A stretch of 64,000 bases of DNA from an uncultured Bacteroidia bacterium (GTDB lineage: Bacteria > Bacteroidota > Bacteroidia > Bacteroidales > Prolixibacteraceae), in assembly GCA_903897145.1 (NCBI GenBank), contig CAIUAN010000043.1, positions 1 to 64,000 on the forward strand, written 5' to 3'. The notes beneath the pieces were generated by a model, which did no database searches, was not told the DNA's origin, and saw only the letters and a list, made by a program, of their open reading frames with translations. Positions 35,429 to 44,959 of the stretch are shown here, piece by piece (position 1 is the first letter of the stretch; each line of letters begins with the position of its first letter). The position numbers and the translations under genes were made by a program.

Positions 35429-36802
35429 TTATCGAATACAGTCTAAGGCACAAGAATGACATAGCGAAACTTCGCCGCGCAGACGTTTATTTACCAATTC
35501 ATCAATTACATCGCGCAGTTTATCAATCTTAACTTCTGCCAATACTTCGTGAGCAAAGGCAAACATAAGCATTAGTCGAGCCTCTTTTTCATTAATCCCA
35601 CGAGCTTGAAGGTAGAATAACGCCTCATCATTTATGCGACCAACTGTTGCGCCGTGTGAACATTTTACATCATCATTATCAATAACTAGCTGAGGCTTGG
35701 TGTTCATTTTTGCCGCATCCGTTAGCAATACGTTGTTGTTACGCTGATAAGCTGCGGTTTTAGTCGCATATGGAGATACATGAATCCGACCCGTAAAGGC
35801 TCCTGTTGAACTATCGTCAAGAATATTCTTATACAGTTGATTACTGACGCAATTTGGCTTAAGATGCTCGATACTTGTATAATTATCGACGTGTTGATTT
35901 TTATCTGTCAAGGCTAATCCACTGATGCTTGCAGAGGCATGCTCGCCGTCAAGACTAATCTTAAGGTTATTGCGGATTATGCCACCATGGAGTGTCATTG
36001 CATTGGTGGATAAGGTTGATCCCTTATCTTGGCTGACATATATTCCAGAAAAACTGGCTGTCTTATTATGCTGATTTTGAATGCTATAAATGTCGACTAC
36101 GGCATCTTCCCCAATTTTTACCTCAGTGATATTCGAGTTAATAAATTGCTGTGATGTTAGAGTATGATCGCAAAGCATAATTTTAGCTTGACTATTTTTA
36201 CCTGCAATAATCATGTTTCGCTGGGTAACGAATAGGTCATCTTCGCTCCGTAGGATATTAATTATCTGCAGGGGCTTGGTGATCTGTACATTATCAGGAA
36301 TATAGATAAATACCCCGTCTTGAGCAAAAATGGTATTAATTGCCGTTAACGGATCTTCATTTGATTTAGCGAGTTTACCATAATAAGCCTCCACCAAATC
36401 GGCATTTTCCAACATGGCCTTACGCAAACTTTTGATGATTACCCCTTTTGGGAAGAGTTCGCTATTGGTGCTTTTTTCGTCGTACCATCCGTTTGCAACA
36501 AGAATTAGATGGGTATCGAATTCTGGCACGTCACAGCTAAATACTTCTGCAAGATCGACATCAAATAGATCAGGCTTAAAGGATCTGCGAAAATTCTCAT
36601 TTTCGAATAATCGGGTGAGGTCGCTATATTTATAGTTTTCGGTTCTAAAACTTGGGATTCCCATTTTTTGGAAGGCCTGGAGCGCAGGTGTTCGTGCTTG
36701 GTTGACCCAAGCAGGCAATCCTTCTCCAACCATAGTTTGATTCGCATCAAAGATGTTGCTAATCCTATCGACGGCTGATATTTTTTCTAATAATTCTGCC
36801 AT
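35429..36802 (-). CDS. sufD: SUF complex scaffold subunit SufD
   Basis: 457 residues, right-handed beta-helix type, partner of SufB and SufC. KCSHGATVGRINDEALFYLQARG is the family block, here in DVKCSHGATVG, and LRGEVSLCHSCALDC closes the protein. The SufB-type cluster residues are not all kept, consistent with SufD. The C-terminal Cys trio (CHSCALDC) is a feature of some Bacteroidota SufD and may bind metal, which is inference. It lies 2 bases after sufC and 29 before sufS. Confidence 0.95.
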   Translation of the reverse strand: MAELLEKISAVDRISNIFDANQTMVGEGLPAWVNQARTPALQAFQKMGIPSFRTENYKYSDLTRLFENENFRRSFKPDLFDVDLAEVFSCDVPEFDTHLILVANGWYDEKSTNSELFPKGVIIKSLRKAMLENADLVEAYYGKLAKSNEDPLTAINTIFAQDGVFIYIPDNVQITKPLQIINILRSEDDLFVTQRNMIIAGKNSQAKIMLCDHTLTSQQFINSNITEVKIGEDAVVDIYSIQNQHNKTASFSGIYVSQDKGSTLSTNAMTLHGGIIRNNLKISLDGEHASASISGLALTDKNQHVDNYTSIEHLKPNCVSNQLYKNILDDSSTGAFTGRIHVSPYATKTAAYQRNNNVLLTDAAKMNTKPQLVIDNDDVKCSHGATVGRINDEALFYLQARGINEKEARLMLMFAFAHEVLAEVKIDKLRDVIDELVNKRLRGEVSLCHSCALDCIR

Positions 36803-36804
36803 AA

Positions 36805-37557
36805 CTATCCTTCTACCTCTTTTTTGATCCAGTCGTAACCTTTTTCTTCAAGCTCAATAGCAAGTTCTTTGCCAGCTGATTTTACGATTCGTCCTTCATA
36901 AAGAACATGAACGAAGTCAGGAACGATATAGTCTAGTAAACGTTGATAATGCGTCACTAAGATGGTCGCATTATTCTTATTTTTAAGCATATTAACCCCG
37001 TTTGAAACGATCCGAAGTGCATCAATATCTAATCCACTATCTGTCTCATCGAGTATAGCTAATGTTGGCTCAAGCATGGCCATTTGAAAGATCTCATTTT
37101 TCTTCTTCTCTCCGCCCGAGAACCCTTCATTAACTGATCTATTGGTCAATTGAGAATCGATCTGAACCATCTCTTTTTTCTCTCGCATAAGCTTTAGAAA
37201 ATCTCCGGCTGAGAGCTCTTTCTGATTGCGGTATTTGCGATGCTCGTTAACCGCAGTTTTAAGAAAGTTAACCATGCTTACCCCTGGTATTTCTACCGGA
37301 TATTGAAAGCTAAGGAATAGTCCCTCTTTAGCTCTTACATCGGCTGACATCTCAAAGATATCTTTACCATTAAAGGTTGCAGTTCCGTGAGTAACCTCGA
37401 AGTTCGTATGCCCAGCCAAAACGTTGGCAAGCGTACTTTTCCCAGAACCATTAGGTCCCATTATTGCATGAACCTCACCCGCATTCACGGTAAGGTTGAT
37501 CCCTTTTAGGATATCTTTCCCCTCAACCTTTGCATATAAATCTTTTATAACTAACAT
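36805..37557 (-). CDS. sufC: SUF complex ATPase SufC
   Basis: 250 residues. ABC-type ATPase with Walker A GPNGSGKSTLA (~34-44), signature FSGGEKKKNEI (SufC-type, not LSGGQ) and Walker B LAILDETDSGLD. No membrane segment. It drives the SufBCD scaffold. It lies 39 bases after sufB and 2 bases before sufD. Confidence 0.97.
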   Translation of the reverse strand: MLVIKDLYAKVEGKDILKGINLTVNAGEVHAIMGPNGSGKSTLANVLAGHTNFEVTHGTATFNGKDIFEMSADVRAKEGLFLSFQYPVEIPGVSMVNFLKTAVNEHRKYRNQKELSAGDFLKLMREKKEMVQIDSQLTNRSVNEGFSGGEKKKNEIFQMAMLEPTLAILDETDSGLDIDALRIVSNGVNMLKNKNNATILVTHYQRLLDYIVPDFVHVLYEGRIVKSAGKELAIELEEKGYDWIKKEVEG

Positions 37558-37596
37558 ATTCGATGTGTTGTAATTCGTAAAATTTTATTTTTTGTC

Positions 37597-39042
37597 TTAT
37601 CCTACACTGCCTTCTAGGCTTATGGATAATAGTTTTTGGGCCTCAACGGCAAATTCCATTGGGAGCTTATTAATCACTTCGCGAGCATAGCCATTCACAA
37701 TCATCCCTATCGCATCTTCTGAAGAGATCCCTCGTTGGTTGCAATAGAAGATCTGATCTTCTCCAATTTTTGATGTCGTTGCTTCATGTTCAATGATCGA
37801 ACTGCTGTTCCCCACCTCAATGTAGGGGAAGGTATGGGCACCACATGTATCGCCTAATAGGAGCGAATCGCATTGTGAATAATTTCGAGCATTGATGGCC
37901 TTTGGTGCTACTCGTACTAATCCACGGTATGAATTTGAGCTGTGTCCTGCAGATATTCCTTTCGACACAATTGTACTTTTTGTGTTTTTCCCGATATGAA
38001 TCATTTTTGTTCCCGTATCGGCTTGTTGGAAGTTGTTGGTCAAGGCAACGGAGTTGAATTCGGCAATCGAATTATCGCCCATTAAAATGCAGCTTGGGTA
38101 CTTCCAAGTGATAGCTGAGCCTGTCTCTACCTGATTCCAAAGTATCTTAGATGATTCTCCCTTGCAGATTCCACGTTTAGTCACGAAATTAAATATCCCG
38201 CCTTTCCCATTTTTATCTCCTGGGTACCAGTTCTGAACTGTAGAATATTTTACTTCAGCCCTGTCGAGTGCAATAATCTCAACGATGGCAGCATGAAGTT
38301 GATTTTCATCACGCATTGGCGCCGTACATCCCTCTAAATAAGAGACATAGCTGTCATCGTCAGCAATGATAAGCGTGCGCTCAAACTGTCCAGTATTCTT
38401 TGCGTTGATACGGAAATAGGTTGAAAGTTCCATTGGACAGCGAGTCCCTTTTGGGATATAGACAAACGACCCGTCCGAAAAGACTGCCGAGTTAAGAGCT
38501 GCAAAATAGTTGTCGTTATAGGGCACAGCCATTCCGAGGTATTTCTGAATTAGGTCGGGATGGTGCTTAACGGCATCGCTAAAAGAGCAAAAAATAATGC
38601 CACGTTCTGCAAGTGTCTCTTTAAAGGTTGTCTTAACCGAAACACTATCAATCACTGCATCTACTGCAACTCCGGATAACATTTTCTGCTCTTCAAGAGG
38701 TATTCCAAGCTTTTCGAACGTACGAAGCAATTCAGGATCTACTTCATTTAAACTTTCATATTTCGCCTGCTGTGTTGGAGCGGCATAAAAAATAATATCC
38801 TGATAGTCAATAACAGGTATTTTTAATTGAGCCCATTCAGGCATCTTCATTGTCAACCAGCGACGGTAAGCTTTAAGTCGGAATTCAAGCATAAATTCAG
38901 GCTCTTCCTTTTTGGCAGAGATAATCCGAATTACGTCTTCATTAAGCCCTTTGACGATTGTATCAGTTTCAATATCTGATACAAAGCCAAATCTATAGTC
39001 GCGCTTGGTGACCTCTTTTAATAATTTATTTTGGTCTTCCAT
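37597..39042 (-). CDS. sufB: SUF complex scaffold subunit SufB
   Basis: 481 residues from the ATG at 39042. The ORF-track start at 39207 adds 55 residues that overlap the promoter region and lack family similarity; [20 protein letters not shown] is the conserved opening. [26 protein letters not shown], and [20 protein letters not shown] with the persulfide-accepting Cys region are all present. It is the first gene of the operon sufBCDSE-DUF59-queG, with no sufA. A canonical TATCTTTG element lies ~88 bases upstream. Confidence 0.96.
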   Translation of the reverse strand: MEDQNKLLKEVTKRDYRFGFVSDIETDTIVKGLNEDVIRIISAKKEEPEFMLEFRLKAYRRWLTMKMPEWAQLKIPVIDYQDIIFYAAPTQQAKYESLNEVDPELLRTFEKLGIPLEEQKMLSGVAVDAVIDSVSVKTTFKETLAERGIIFCSFSDAVKHHPDLIQKYLGMAVPYNDNYFAALNSAVFSDGSFVYIPKGTRCPMELSTYFRINAKNTGQFERTLIIADDDSYVSYLEGCTAPMRDENQLHAAIVEIIALDRAEVKYSTVQNWYPGDKNGKGGIFNFVTKRGICKGESSKILWNQVETGSAITWKYPSCILMGDNSIAEFNSVALTNNFQQADTGTKMIHIGKNTKSTIVSKGISAGHSSNSYRGLVRVAPKAINARNYSQCDSLLLGDTCGAHTFPYIEVGNSSSIIEHEATTSKIGEDQIFYCNQRGISSEDAIGMIVNGYAREVINKLPMEFAVEAQKLLSISLEGSVG

Positions 39043-39126
39043 GATAATTTCACATTTCAATATATAAACCAGTAACAAATGAAAAGTAGAAATTCCTACT
39101 CTTTCCTTAATTAGACCGGTATTAAA

Positions 39127-39157
39127 TTGCAAAGATACAAAATGAACACTACTTTTG
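39127..39157. promoter_or_regulatory. Overlapping divergent promoters of sufB (-) and thiL (+)
   Basis: On the minus strand TATCTTTG (39130-39137) is a canonical -7 element for sufB, giving a leader of about 80 bases. On the plus strand TACTTTTG (39150-39157) with TTG at 39127-39129, 20 bases upstream, fits thiL, 32 bases before its ATG. The two promoters overlap face to face, so they may interfere. Confidence 0.6.
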
Positions 39158-39189
39158 AGCCTTGAAAATTTAAATAAATTATTTCCTCG

Positions 39190-40236
39190 ATGACAAATGC
39201 AACGCAAAGTAAGACAGAGCTTTCCGAACTTGGTGAGTTTGGATTAATCCGTCGTCTGACCGAAAATATTCAACTAAAAAATGAAAGCACCATAAGAGGT
39301 GTTGGAGATGACTGCGCTGTACTTGACTTTAAGCAGAAGAAAGTTGTTGTAACAACGGATTTATTAACCGAAGGGGTTCATTTTAATTTGATGTATGTGC
39401 CACTACTGCATCTTGGATATAAAGCAGTGACTGTAAATCTTAGCGATGTATATGCGATGAACGCAATACCAAAGCAGATTACAGTTTCTATTGCGGTCTC
39501 CTCGAAAATGTCGATTGAGGCATTAGACGAACTTTACAGTGGAATTTATTTGGCATGCGAGCGATATGGCGTTGACCTTGTGGGTGGTGATACCACCTCC
39601 TCGCTAACAGGGCTGTTAATTTCAGTCACGGCTATTGGTGAGGCCGAAGAGGAAGATTTGGTCTACAGGAACGGGGCTAAGGATACCGATTTATTGTGTG
39701 TCACGGGTGATTTAGGTGGTGCCTATTTAGGATTGCAATTGCTTGAGCGTGAGAATGAAGTTTTTAAGGTGAACCCAAAAATGGTCCCTCAGCTCGAAGG
39801 CTATGATTATATTTTAGAACGACAACTTAAGCCCGAAGCGAGGAAGGATATCCCTGTTTTATTTAAAGAATTAGGGATTAAGCCGACTTCAATGATTGAT
39901 ATCTCTGATGGCCTCTCCTCCGAAATTTTGCATCTATGTACTCAGAGTGATGTTGGGTGCCGACTCTATGAAGATCGATTATTATACGATAATCAAACGA
40001 AAAAGATGGCAGCCGAATTAAATATAAACCCTTTAGTTGCTGCGTTAAATGGCGGAGAAGATTATGAATTGCTTTTCACGCTTCCCGTTACTAATCTTGA
40101 TGCGATACGGAATAATCCAGACATCTCTGTAATTGGTTATATAACGAATAAAAGTGAAGGTGTTAATTTGATTACAGCGGGTATCGGGCAAGAAATTCCT
40201 TTGCAAGCCCAAGGTTGGAATCCAATAAAAGGGTAG
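39190..40236 (+). CDS. thiL: Thiamine-monophosphate kinase ThiL
   Basis: 348 residues, phosphorylating thiamine phosphate to the active diphosphate cofactor. Family motifs are [41 protein letters not shown] and [11 protein letters not shown], all intact. PurM-like fold, cytoplasmic. It is divergent from sufB and stands alone, followed by a hairpin. No TPP riboswitch is visible in the 147-base leader region. Confidence 0.95.
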   Translation: MTNATQSKTELSELGEFGLIRRLTENIQLKNESTIRGVGDDCAVLDFKQKKVVVTTDLLTEGVHFNLMYVPLLHLGYKAVTVNLSDVYAMNAIPKQITVSIAVSSKMSIEALDELYSGIYLACERYGVDLVGGDTTSSLTGLLISVTAIGEAEEEDLVYRNGAKDTDLLCVTGDLGGAYLGLQLLERENEVFKVNPKMVPQLEGYDYILERQLKPEARKDIPVLFKELGIKPTSMIDISDGLSSEILHLCTQSDVGCRLYEDRLLYDNQTKKMAAELNINPLVAALNGGEDYELLFTLPVTNLDAIRNNPDISVIGYITNKSEGVNLITAGIGQEIPLQAQGWNPIKG

Positions 40237-40237
40237 C

Positions 40238-40271
40238 TTAAACAAAACTTTATTGGCTAAGTTTTGTTTAA
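40238..40271 (+). terminator. Terminator-like hairpin after thiL
   Basis: TTAAACAAAACTT (40238-40250) pairs exactly with AAGTTTTGTTTAA (40259-40271) around an 8-base loop, starting 1 base after the thiL stop. The stem is AT-rich and no strong T-tract follows, so termination strength is uncertain. Confidence 0.55.
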
Positions 40272-40402
40272 TTAATATCTATTTTCGTAACTTTAAGAAT
40301 ATCCTAAACCTGCCTAACAAGTTAATCGAAATTAGGGCCTATTGCCATGTAACTTTTGACCTAAAAAAGCGTCTAATGTTTCATAGGCCTTTCAGTGCCA
40401 AT

Positions 40403-40410
40403 TAAATTTG
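40403..40410 (+). promoter_or_regulatory. -7 promoter element of the MacB-like efflux operon
   Basis: TAAATTTG matches TAnnTTTG, 17 bases before the ATG at 40427. No clear -33 TTTG is seen at the expected distance. The rest of this 190-base gap shows only the thiL hairpin. Confidence 0.4.
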
Positions 40411-40426
40411 ATAATTCCACATTAAA

Positions 40427-41140
40427 ATGATACAGATTCGGGATCTGCATAAGTCATACGAGATGGGGCATAACAGCCTTCACGTATTAAAAGGGTTACA
40501 TCTTGATATTGAAGAGGGTGAGTTTGTCTCTATTATGGGCTCTTCCGGCTCGGGGAAATCGACCTTGTTGAATATCTTAGGGATCCTTGATGACTACGAT
40601 CGAGGGACCTATTACTTAGGAGGTAAGTTAATTCAGGGGCTGAATGAAACGAAGGCGGCTTTGACGCGCAATGAGATGATTGGATTTATTTTTCAGTCTT
40701 TTAACCTTATTTCGTTCAAGAATGCCATGGAGAATGTGGCACTTCCACTTTATTATCAGAAGATTAGTCGTAAAAAAAGAAATCAGATAGCTTTAGAATA
40801 TCTCGACCGACTAGGGTTAAAAGAGTGGGCCCACCATCTACCTAGCGAGCTCTCGGGTGGACAAAAACAACGTGTCGCTATTGCTCGAGCATTAATCTCA
40901 CAACCGCGTATTATTTTAGCCGATGAGCCAACTGGAGCTCTTGATTCGGCAACATCTCTGGAAGTAATGGAGATTTTAAAGGAGATTAATGATCAAGGAA
41001 AAACGGTGATTCTCGTTACCCACGAGCACGACATCGCGGCTATGACCAAAAAAATCATCAAATTAAAAGATGGAGTTATTGAGGAGGTAATAAAAAATGG
41101 CGAGTTGCTGGCCTTTAAAAATCGCGTTAGCACAGAGTAA
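40427..41140 (+). CDS. ABC transporter ATP-binding protein, MacB/LolD-like
   Basis: 237 residues. Walker A is [12 protein letters not shown], signature [15 protein letters not shown] and Walker [14 protein letters not shown], the LolD/MacB subfamily pattern. It powers the two FtsX-type permeases encoded next (10 and then 38 bases apart). It is the first gene of a five-gene tripartite efflux operon (ATPase, permease, permease, adaptor, TolC). The exported substrate is unknown; mechanotransmission of peptides, lipids or drugs is the family's range. Confidence 0.94.
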   Translation: MIQIRDLHKSYEMGHNSLHVLKGLHLDIEEGEFVSIMGSSGSGKSTLLNILGILDDYDRGTYYLGGKLIQGLNETKAALTRNEMIGFIFQSFNLISFKNAMENVALPLYYQKISRKKRNQIALEYLDRLGLKEWAHHLPSELSGGQKQRVAIARALISQPRIILADEPTGALDSATSLEVMEILKEINDQGKTVILVTHEHDIAAMTKKIIKLKDGVIEEVIKNGELLAFKNRVSTE

Positions 41141-41150
41141 TTAAAGGATT

Positions 41151-42413
41151 ATGTTTGACATTGATGTTTGGCAAGAAATTTTTGCCACGATAAGGAAAAA
41201 TAAGCTTCGCACCTTTCTCACCGGCTTTTCAGTCGCGTGGGGAATCTTTATGCTCATGATTTTGCTTGGCTCTGGGAATGGTCTTCAGAACGGAGTGAGA
41301 ACACAGTTTGCCAGCAATTCCGTTAACATGATGTGGCTTTGGGCAGGTGAGACATCGATGCCATATCAGGGACTAAAAGAGGGACGAAGTGTAAAATTTA
41401 ATAATGCTGATTACACCTTCCTAAAAGGGATGAACCAAGATTTAGAGCAGGTCTCGTCCCGTTTTTACCTGCCGGGAAATATTGTCTATACGTACAAGAA
41501 TGAATACGGCACCTTTGAGACTTCATCCTGTCATCCATCGCTTAAGCTAATGGGCAATATGAAGGTCACATCGGGTCGCTTTATCAATGATTTAGATATT
41601 AATGATTATCGAAAAGTTATTGTCATTGGCGATAATGTTCGTCTAGCTTTATTTAAAGATGTTGATCCGCTAGGTGAGTACATCAACTTGAATAATGTTC
41701 CCTTCAAGGTTGTAGGTGTCATCCACGATAAGGGACGACGCAATGATGATGAGCGGACCTCGTATATCCCTATTTCAACAGCTCAGCGCATCTTTAATGG
41801 CGCGGACCGTGTGCATACTTTTGCCGTTACCACAAAAATGGTGACAACTGTCGAAGAGGCAGATTCTATTACGGCTGATGTTCGAAAAGCGATGGCGCTT
41901 CGGCATAATTTCGATCCTAAAGATAAGCGTGCAATGGGCTCATTTAATCTCCTTGCCATGTATATTAGAACCATGAAAATTTTTCAAGCAATAAAAATTT
42001 TCGTTTGGATTATTGGTATTGGAACTTTAATAGCCGGTATTGTCGGAGTTAGTAATATCATGCTAATCCTTGTTAAAGAGCGAACACGTGAGATCGGCAT
42101 CCGGAAGGCTATTGGCGCAACACCTGGATCTGTTATTGGGTTAGTCCTATTGGAGTCAATTTTAATTACAACTGTTGCTGGATACATCGGACTATTATTT
42201 GGAATTGGCCTCATGGAAGCGGTCAATTATGGACTAGAACAGGCCATTGGATCAGGCGAGGGTGAGCGCATATTTTTCCGCAATCCTACGGTTGATTTTA
42301 CAACCGCAATAACTGCGATGGTTATATTAATTGTCTCAGGTGCTTTGGCTGGATATCTGCCAGCACGAAAAGCCGCAAATGTTAAACCAATTGAGGCATT
42401 ACGGAATGATTAA
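41151..42413 (+). CDS. FtsX/MacB-type ABC permease, first copy
   Basis: 420 residues. One N-terminal membrane helix (~20-40), a periplasmic MacB-PCD domain, then three C-terminal helices with the FtsX signature VSNIMLILVKERTREIGIRKAIGATPGSVIG. It opens MFDIDVWQEIFATIRKNKLRTFLT, almost the same as the next gene, so the two are tandem paralogues that probably form a heterodimer. It is 10 bases after the ATPase gene. Confidence 0.93.
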   Translation: MFDIDVWQEIFATIRKNKLRTFLTGFSVAWGIFMLMILLGSGNGLQNGVRTQFASNSVNMMWLWAGETSMPYQGLKEGRSVKFNNADYTFLKGMNQDLEQVSSRFYLPGNIVYTYKNEYGTFETSSCHPSLKLMGNMKVTSGRFINDLDINDYRKVIVIGDNVRLALFKDVDPLGEYINLNNVPFKVVGVIHDKGRRNDDERTSYIPISTAQRIFNGADRVHTFAVTTKMVTTVEEADSITADVRKAMALRHNFDPKDKRAMGSFNLLAMYIRTMKIFQAIKIFVWIIGIGTLIAGIVGVSNIMLILVKERTREIGIRKAIGATPGSVIGLVLLESILITTVAGYIGLLFGIGLMEAVNYGLEQAIGSGEGERIFFRNPTVDFTTAITAMVILIVSGALAGYLPARKAANVKPIEALRND

Positions 42414-42451
42414 TTCATGCAATAAAGCTCGGAAGGGTAAAATAAATCGAG

Positions 42452-43723
42452 ATGTTTGATTTAGACCGTTGGAATGAGATTTGGAATGCTTTGGCTAAAA
42501 ACAAAGTAAGAAGCTTGTTGACTGCTTTTGGAGTCTTTTGGGGTATTTTCATGCTTATTGTGATGGCTGGAGCAGGCAAAGGTCTTCAAAATGGGGTTAC
42601 TCAGGGCACGGCTAAATTTGCTGCTAATTCTGCATTTTTCTGGAGTGAGCAGACAGGAGAACCCTATAAGGGATTTAAGAGAGGTCGTTATTGGCATATG
42701 GATTCTGAGGATATTCAGTTTCTTAAAGATAATATTCCTGAGATAGAATATATTACTCCGAGGAACTTTACAGGTCGCTGGGGCGGTGGCTCCAATGTGA
42801 TTCGGGGAAAGAAAAATGGATCATTTAACGTTAAAGGGGATTATCCTGATTATATCAAAATAGATCCTGCAACGATTCTAAATGGTCGTTGGATCAACGA
42901 ACTTGATATCCGGGATAAACGTAAAGTATGTGTTATCGGCGAGAAGGTTTTTGAGTCGATGTTCGATCCTAAAGAGAATCCAATTGGTGAATATTTGAAA
43001 ATTTCAGGCGTCTATTATCAAGTTATTGGGGTTGTCAGAGCAGAAACCACTATCAATATAAATGGACGGACCGAAGAGTCAATTTGTTTGCCTTTTACGA
43101 CCATGCTTCAGACTTACAATATGGGTAATACCGTAAATTTTATGGCGATTACCGCAAAGAGAGGAGTGCCTGTCAGCATTGTTGAGGAGCGTGTTAAAGA
43201 GTTAATTAAAAAGAAACATGTGATCGCTCCTGAGGATCTCCAAGCCTTAAACAGCGTGAATATCGAAAAGGAATTTGAACAAATGAATGGTCTATTTCTA
43301 GGAATTCAGATTTTAACCTGGATAGTTGGAATAGGAACGTTATTGGCTGGTGTCATTGGAGTAAGTAATATTATGTTGGTAATCATTAAAGAGCGGACTA
43401 AGGAGATAGGTGTTCAGCGTGCTATCGGGGCAACACCGCGGATGATTATTTCTCAGATAATGCTTGAAAGCGTGGTGCTGACAACTGTTTCTGGTTACCT
43501 TGGCTTGTCCATTGGTGTTGGACTTTTAGAATTGGTTAATAAGGTGATGGAAAATTCGCCAACCCCAACGAATGATCGCGTATTTTTCACGAATCCTTCA
43601 GTGTCGCTTACGGTTGCACTATCATCGCTTTTTGTGCTCGTGCTAGCGGGGCTGCTTGCTGGACTGATCCCCGCATCTAGGGCCATGCAGATCAAGCCAA
43701 TTGATGCTTTAAGAGAGGAATAA
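42452..43723 (+). CDS. FtsX/MacB-type ABC permease, second copy
   Basis: 423 residues and the same plan as the preceding gene: MFDLDRWNEIWNALAKNKVRSLLT, a periplasmic domain, then VSNIMLVIIKERTKEIGVQRAIGATP and two further helices. The sequences have diverged well beyond a recent duplication. It is the partner permease of the first copy and sits 38 bases after it; the adaptor gene follows by 30. Confidence 0.93.
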   Translation: MFDLDRWNEIWNALAKNKVRSLLTAFGVFWGIFMLIVMAGAGKGLQNGVTQGTAKFAANSAFFWSEQTGEPYKGFKRGRYWHMDSEDIQFLKDNIPEIEYITPRNFTGRWGGGSNVIRGKKNGSFNVKGDYPDYIKIDPATILNGRWINELDIRDKRKVCVIGEKVFESMFDPKENPIGEYLKISGVYYQVIGVVRAETTININGRTEESICLPFTTMLQTYNMGNTVNFMAITAKRGVPVSIVEERVKELIKKKHVIAPEDLQALNSVNIEKEFEQMNGLFLGIQILTWIVGIGTLLAGVIGVSNIMLVIIKERTKEIGVQRAIGATPRMIISQIMLESVVLTTVSGYLGLSIGVGLLELVNKVMENSPTPTNDRVFFTNPSVSLTVALSSLFVLVLAGLLAGLIPASRAMQIKPIDALREE

Positions 43724-43753
43724 AATTTAACAGAATATAAAAGTAAAAGTATT

Positions 43754-44890
43754 ATGAGTAACAACGGCGTGAGTATTTTTAAGAAAGTAGTTAAGATCAT
43801 AGGTTTAACCTTGCTTTTAGCTGTGTTTATTGGAACTTTGGTATTCTTGTATAAGAAATCGCAACCGAAGATCGAAATCTTTGAGATCCAAAATGTGCAG
43901 GTGCGCGATATTATCAAGAAGACGGTGGCCACCGGATCGGTTATTCCAAGAAAGGAGATTGAGATAAAACCTCAAGTTTCAGGTATCGTGGAGAAGATCT
44001 TTATTGTAGCTGGTCAAAAAATTAAAAATGGAGATGTTATTGCGCGAGTGAAAATTATCCCCGATATGGTTAATCTAAACAATGCGGAGTCACGCGTTAA
44101 CCGTGCGAAGCTTACCCTTGAAGATGCGCGGATAGATTTTGATCGTCAGACCACCTTATTTGGCAAACAAGTGACTTCAAAAGAGGAGTTTCAAAAAGCG
44201 AAGCTGACATTTAATTCAGCCAAAGAAGAGGCTGAGGCGGCAGAAAATAACCTGGAATTAATCAGAAAAGGGGTGACAAAAAACTCTGCCACGACGACTA
44301 ATACCTTAATTCGATCCACCATCGAAGGGATGGTTCTTGATGTCCCAGTGAAAGAAGGATTTTCGGTTATTCAGGCGAATACCTTTAATGCGGGAACTAC
44401 CATTGGAATTATTGCAGATATGAATGACATGATTTTCCAAGGGAAAGTAGACGAAACAGAAGTTGGAAAGATCAAAGAGGGGATGAATATAGAGTTGACT
44501 ATTGGTGCTATTGCAACTGAGAAGTTCAACGCCGTATTAAAATACATCGCCCCTAAAGGGTTGATCGATAATGGAGCAATTCAGTTTGATATTAAAGCGG
44601 ATGTGAAGCTGAATGAGAATCAGTTTATTCGCTCTGGGTATAGTGCAAATGCTAATATTGTTCTTGAAAAGCGCGATAGCGTTCTCTCTATTCCAGAGGG
44701 CTTGTTGAAATTTGAGAAGGATACGGCATATGTTGAAATTGAGACAACACCTCAGAAATTTGAAAAAAGACTTGTAAAAACAGGGATTTCAGATGGGATT
44801 AACATGGAGATCATCTCTGGACTCTCGAAGAGTGATCGTCTGAAGGGAGCCGTTGTTGATCAGAGTAAAAAACCGGCAGAAAAAAAGTAA
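43754..44890 (+). CDS. ABC efflux periplasmic adaptor (MacA/HlyD-like)
   Basis: 378 residues. An N-terminal membrane anchor (~13-35, LTLLLAVFIGTLVFLY) is present rather than a lipobox. The lipoyl half (IKPQVSGIVEKIFIVAGQKIKNGD), alpha-hairpin, second lipoyl half and beta-barrel follow, ending in a Lys-rich tail. It links the two permeases to the TolC protein encoded 69 bases downstream. MacA-like by context. Confidence 0.92.
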   Translation: MSNNGVSIFKKVVKIIGLTLLLAVFIGTLVFLYKKSQPKIEIFEIQNVQVRDIIKKTVATGSVIPRKEIEIKPQVSGIVEKIFIVAGQKIKNGDVIARVKIIPDMVNLNNAESRVNRAKLTLEDARIDFDRQTTLFGKQVTSKEEFQKAKLTFNSAKEEAEAAENNLELIRKGVTKNSATTTNTLIRSTIEGMVLDVPVKEGFSVIQANTFNAGTTIGIIADMNDMIFQGKVDETEVGKIKEGMNIELTIGAIATEKFNAVLKYIAPKGLIDNGAIQFDIKADVKLNENQFIRSGYSANANIVLEKRDSVLSIPEGLLKFEKDTAYVEIETTPQKFEKRLVKTGISDGINMEIISGLSKSDRLKGAVVDQSKKPAEKK

Positions 44891-44959
44891 TAATTTCACA
44901 GCATCGCTGACCATAATATATCAATTAGACATCAATCTGATTTTTAATACCAAATATCT

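Noticed and set aside
39043-39189. TPP riboswitch before thiL.
   Set aside because: No thi-box consensus is visible, and overlapping promoters occupy most of the gap.
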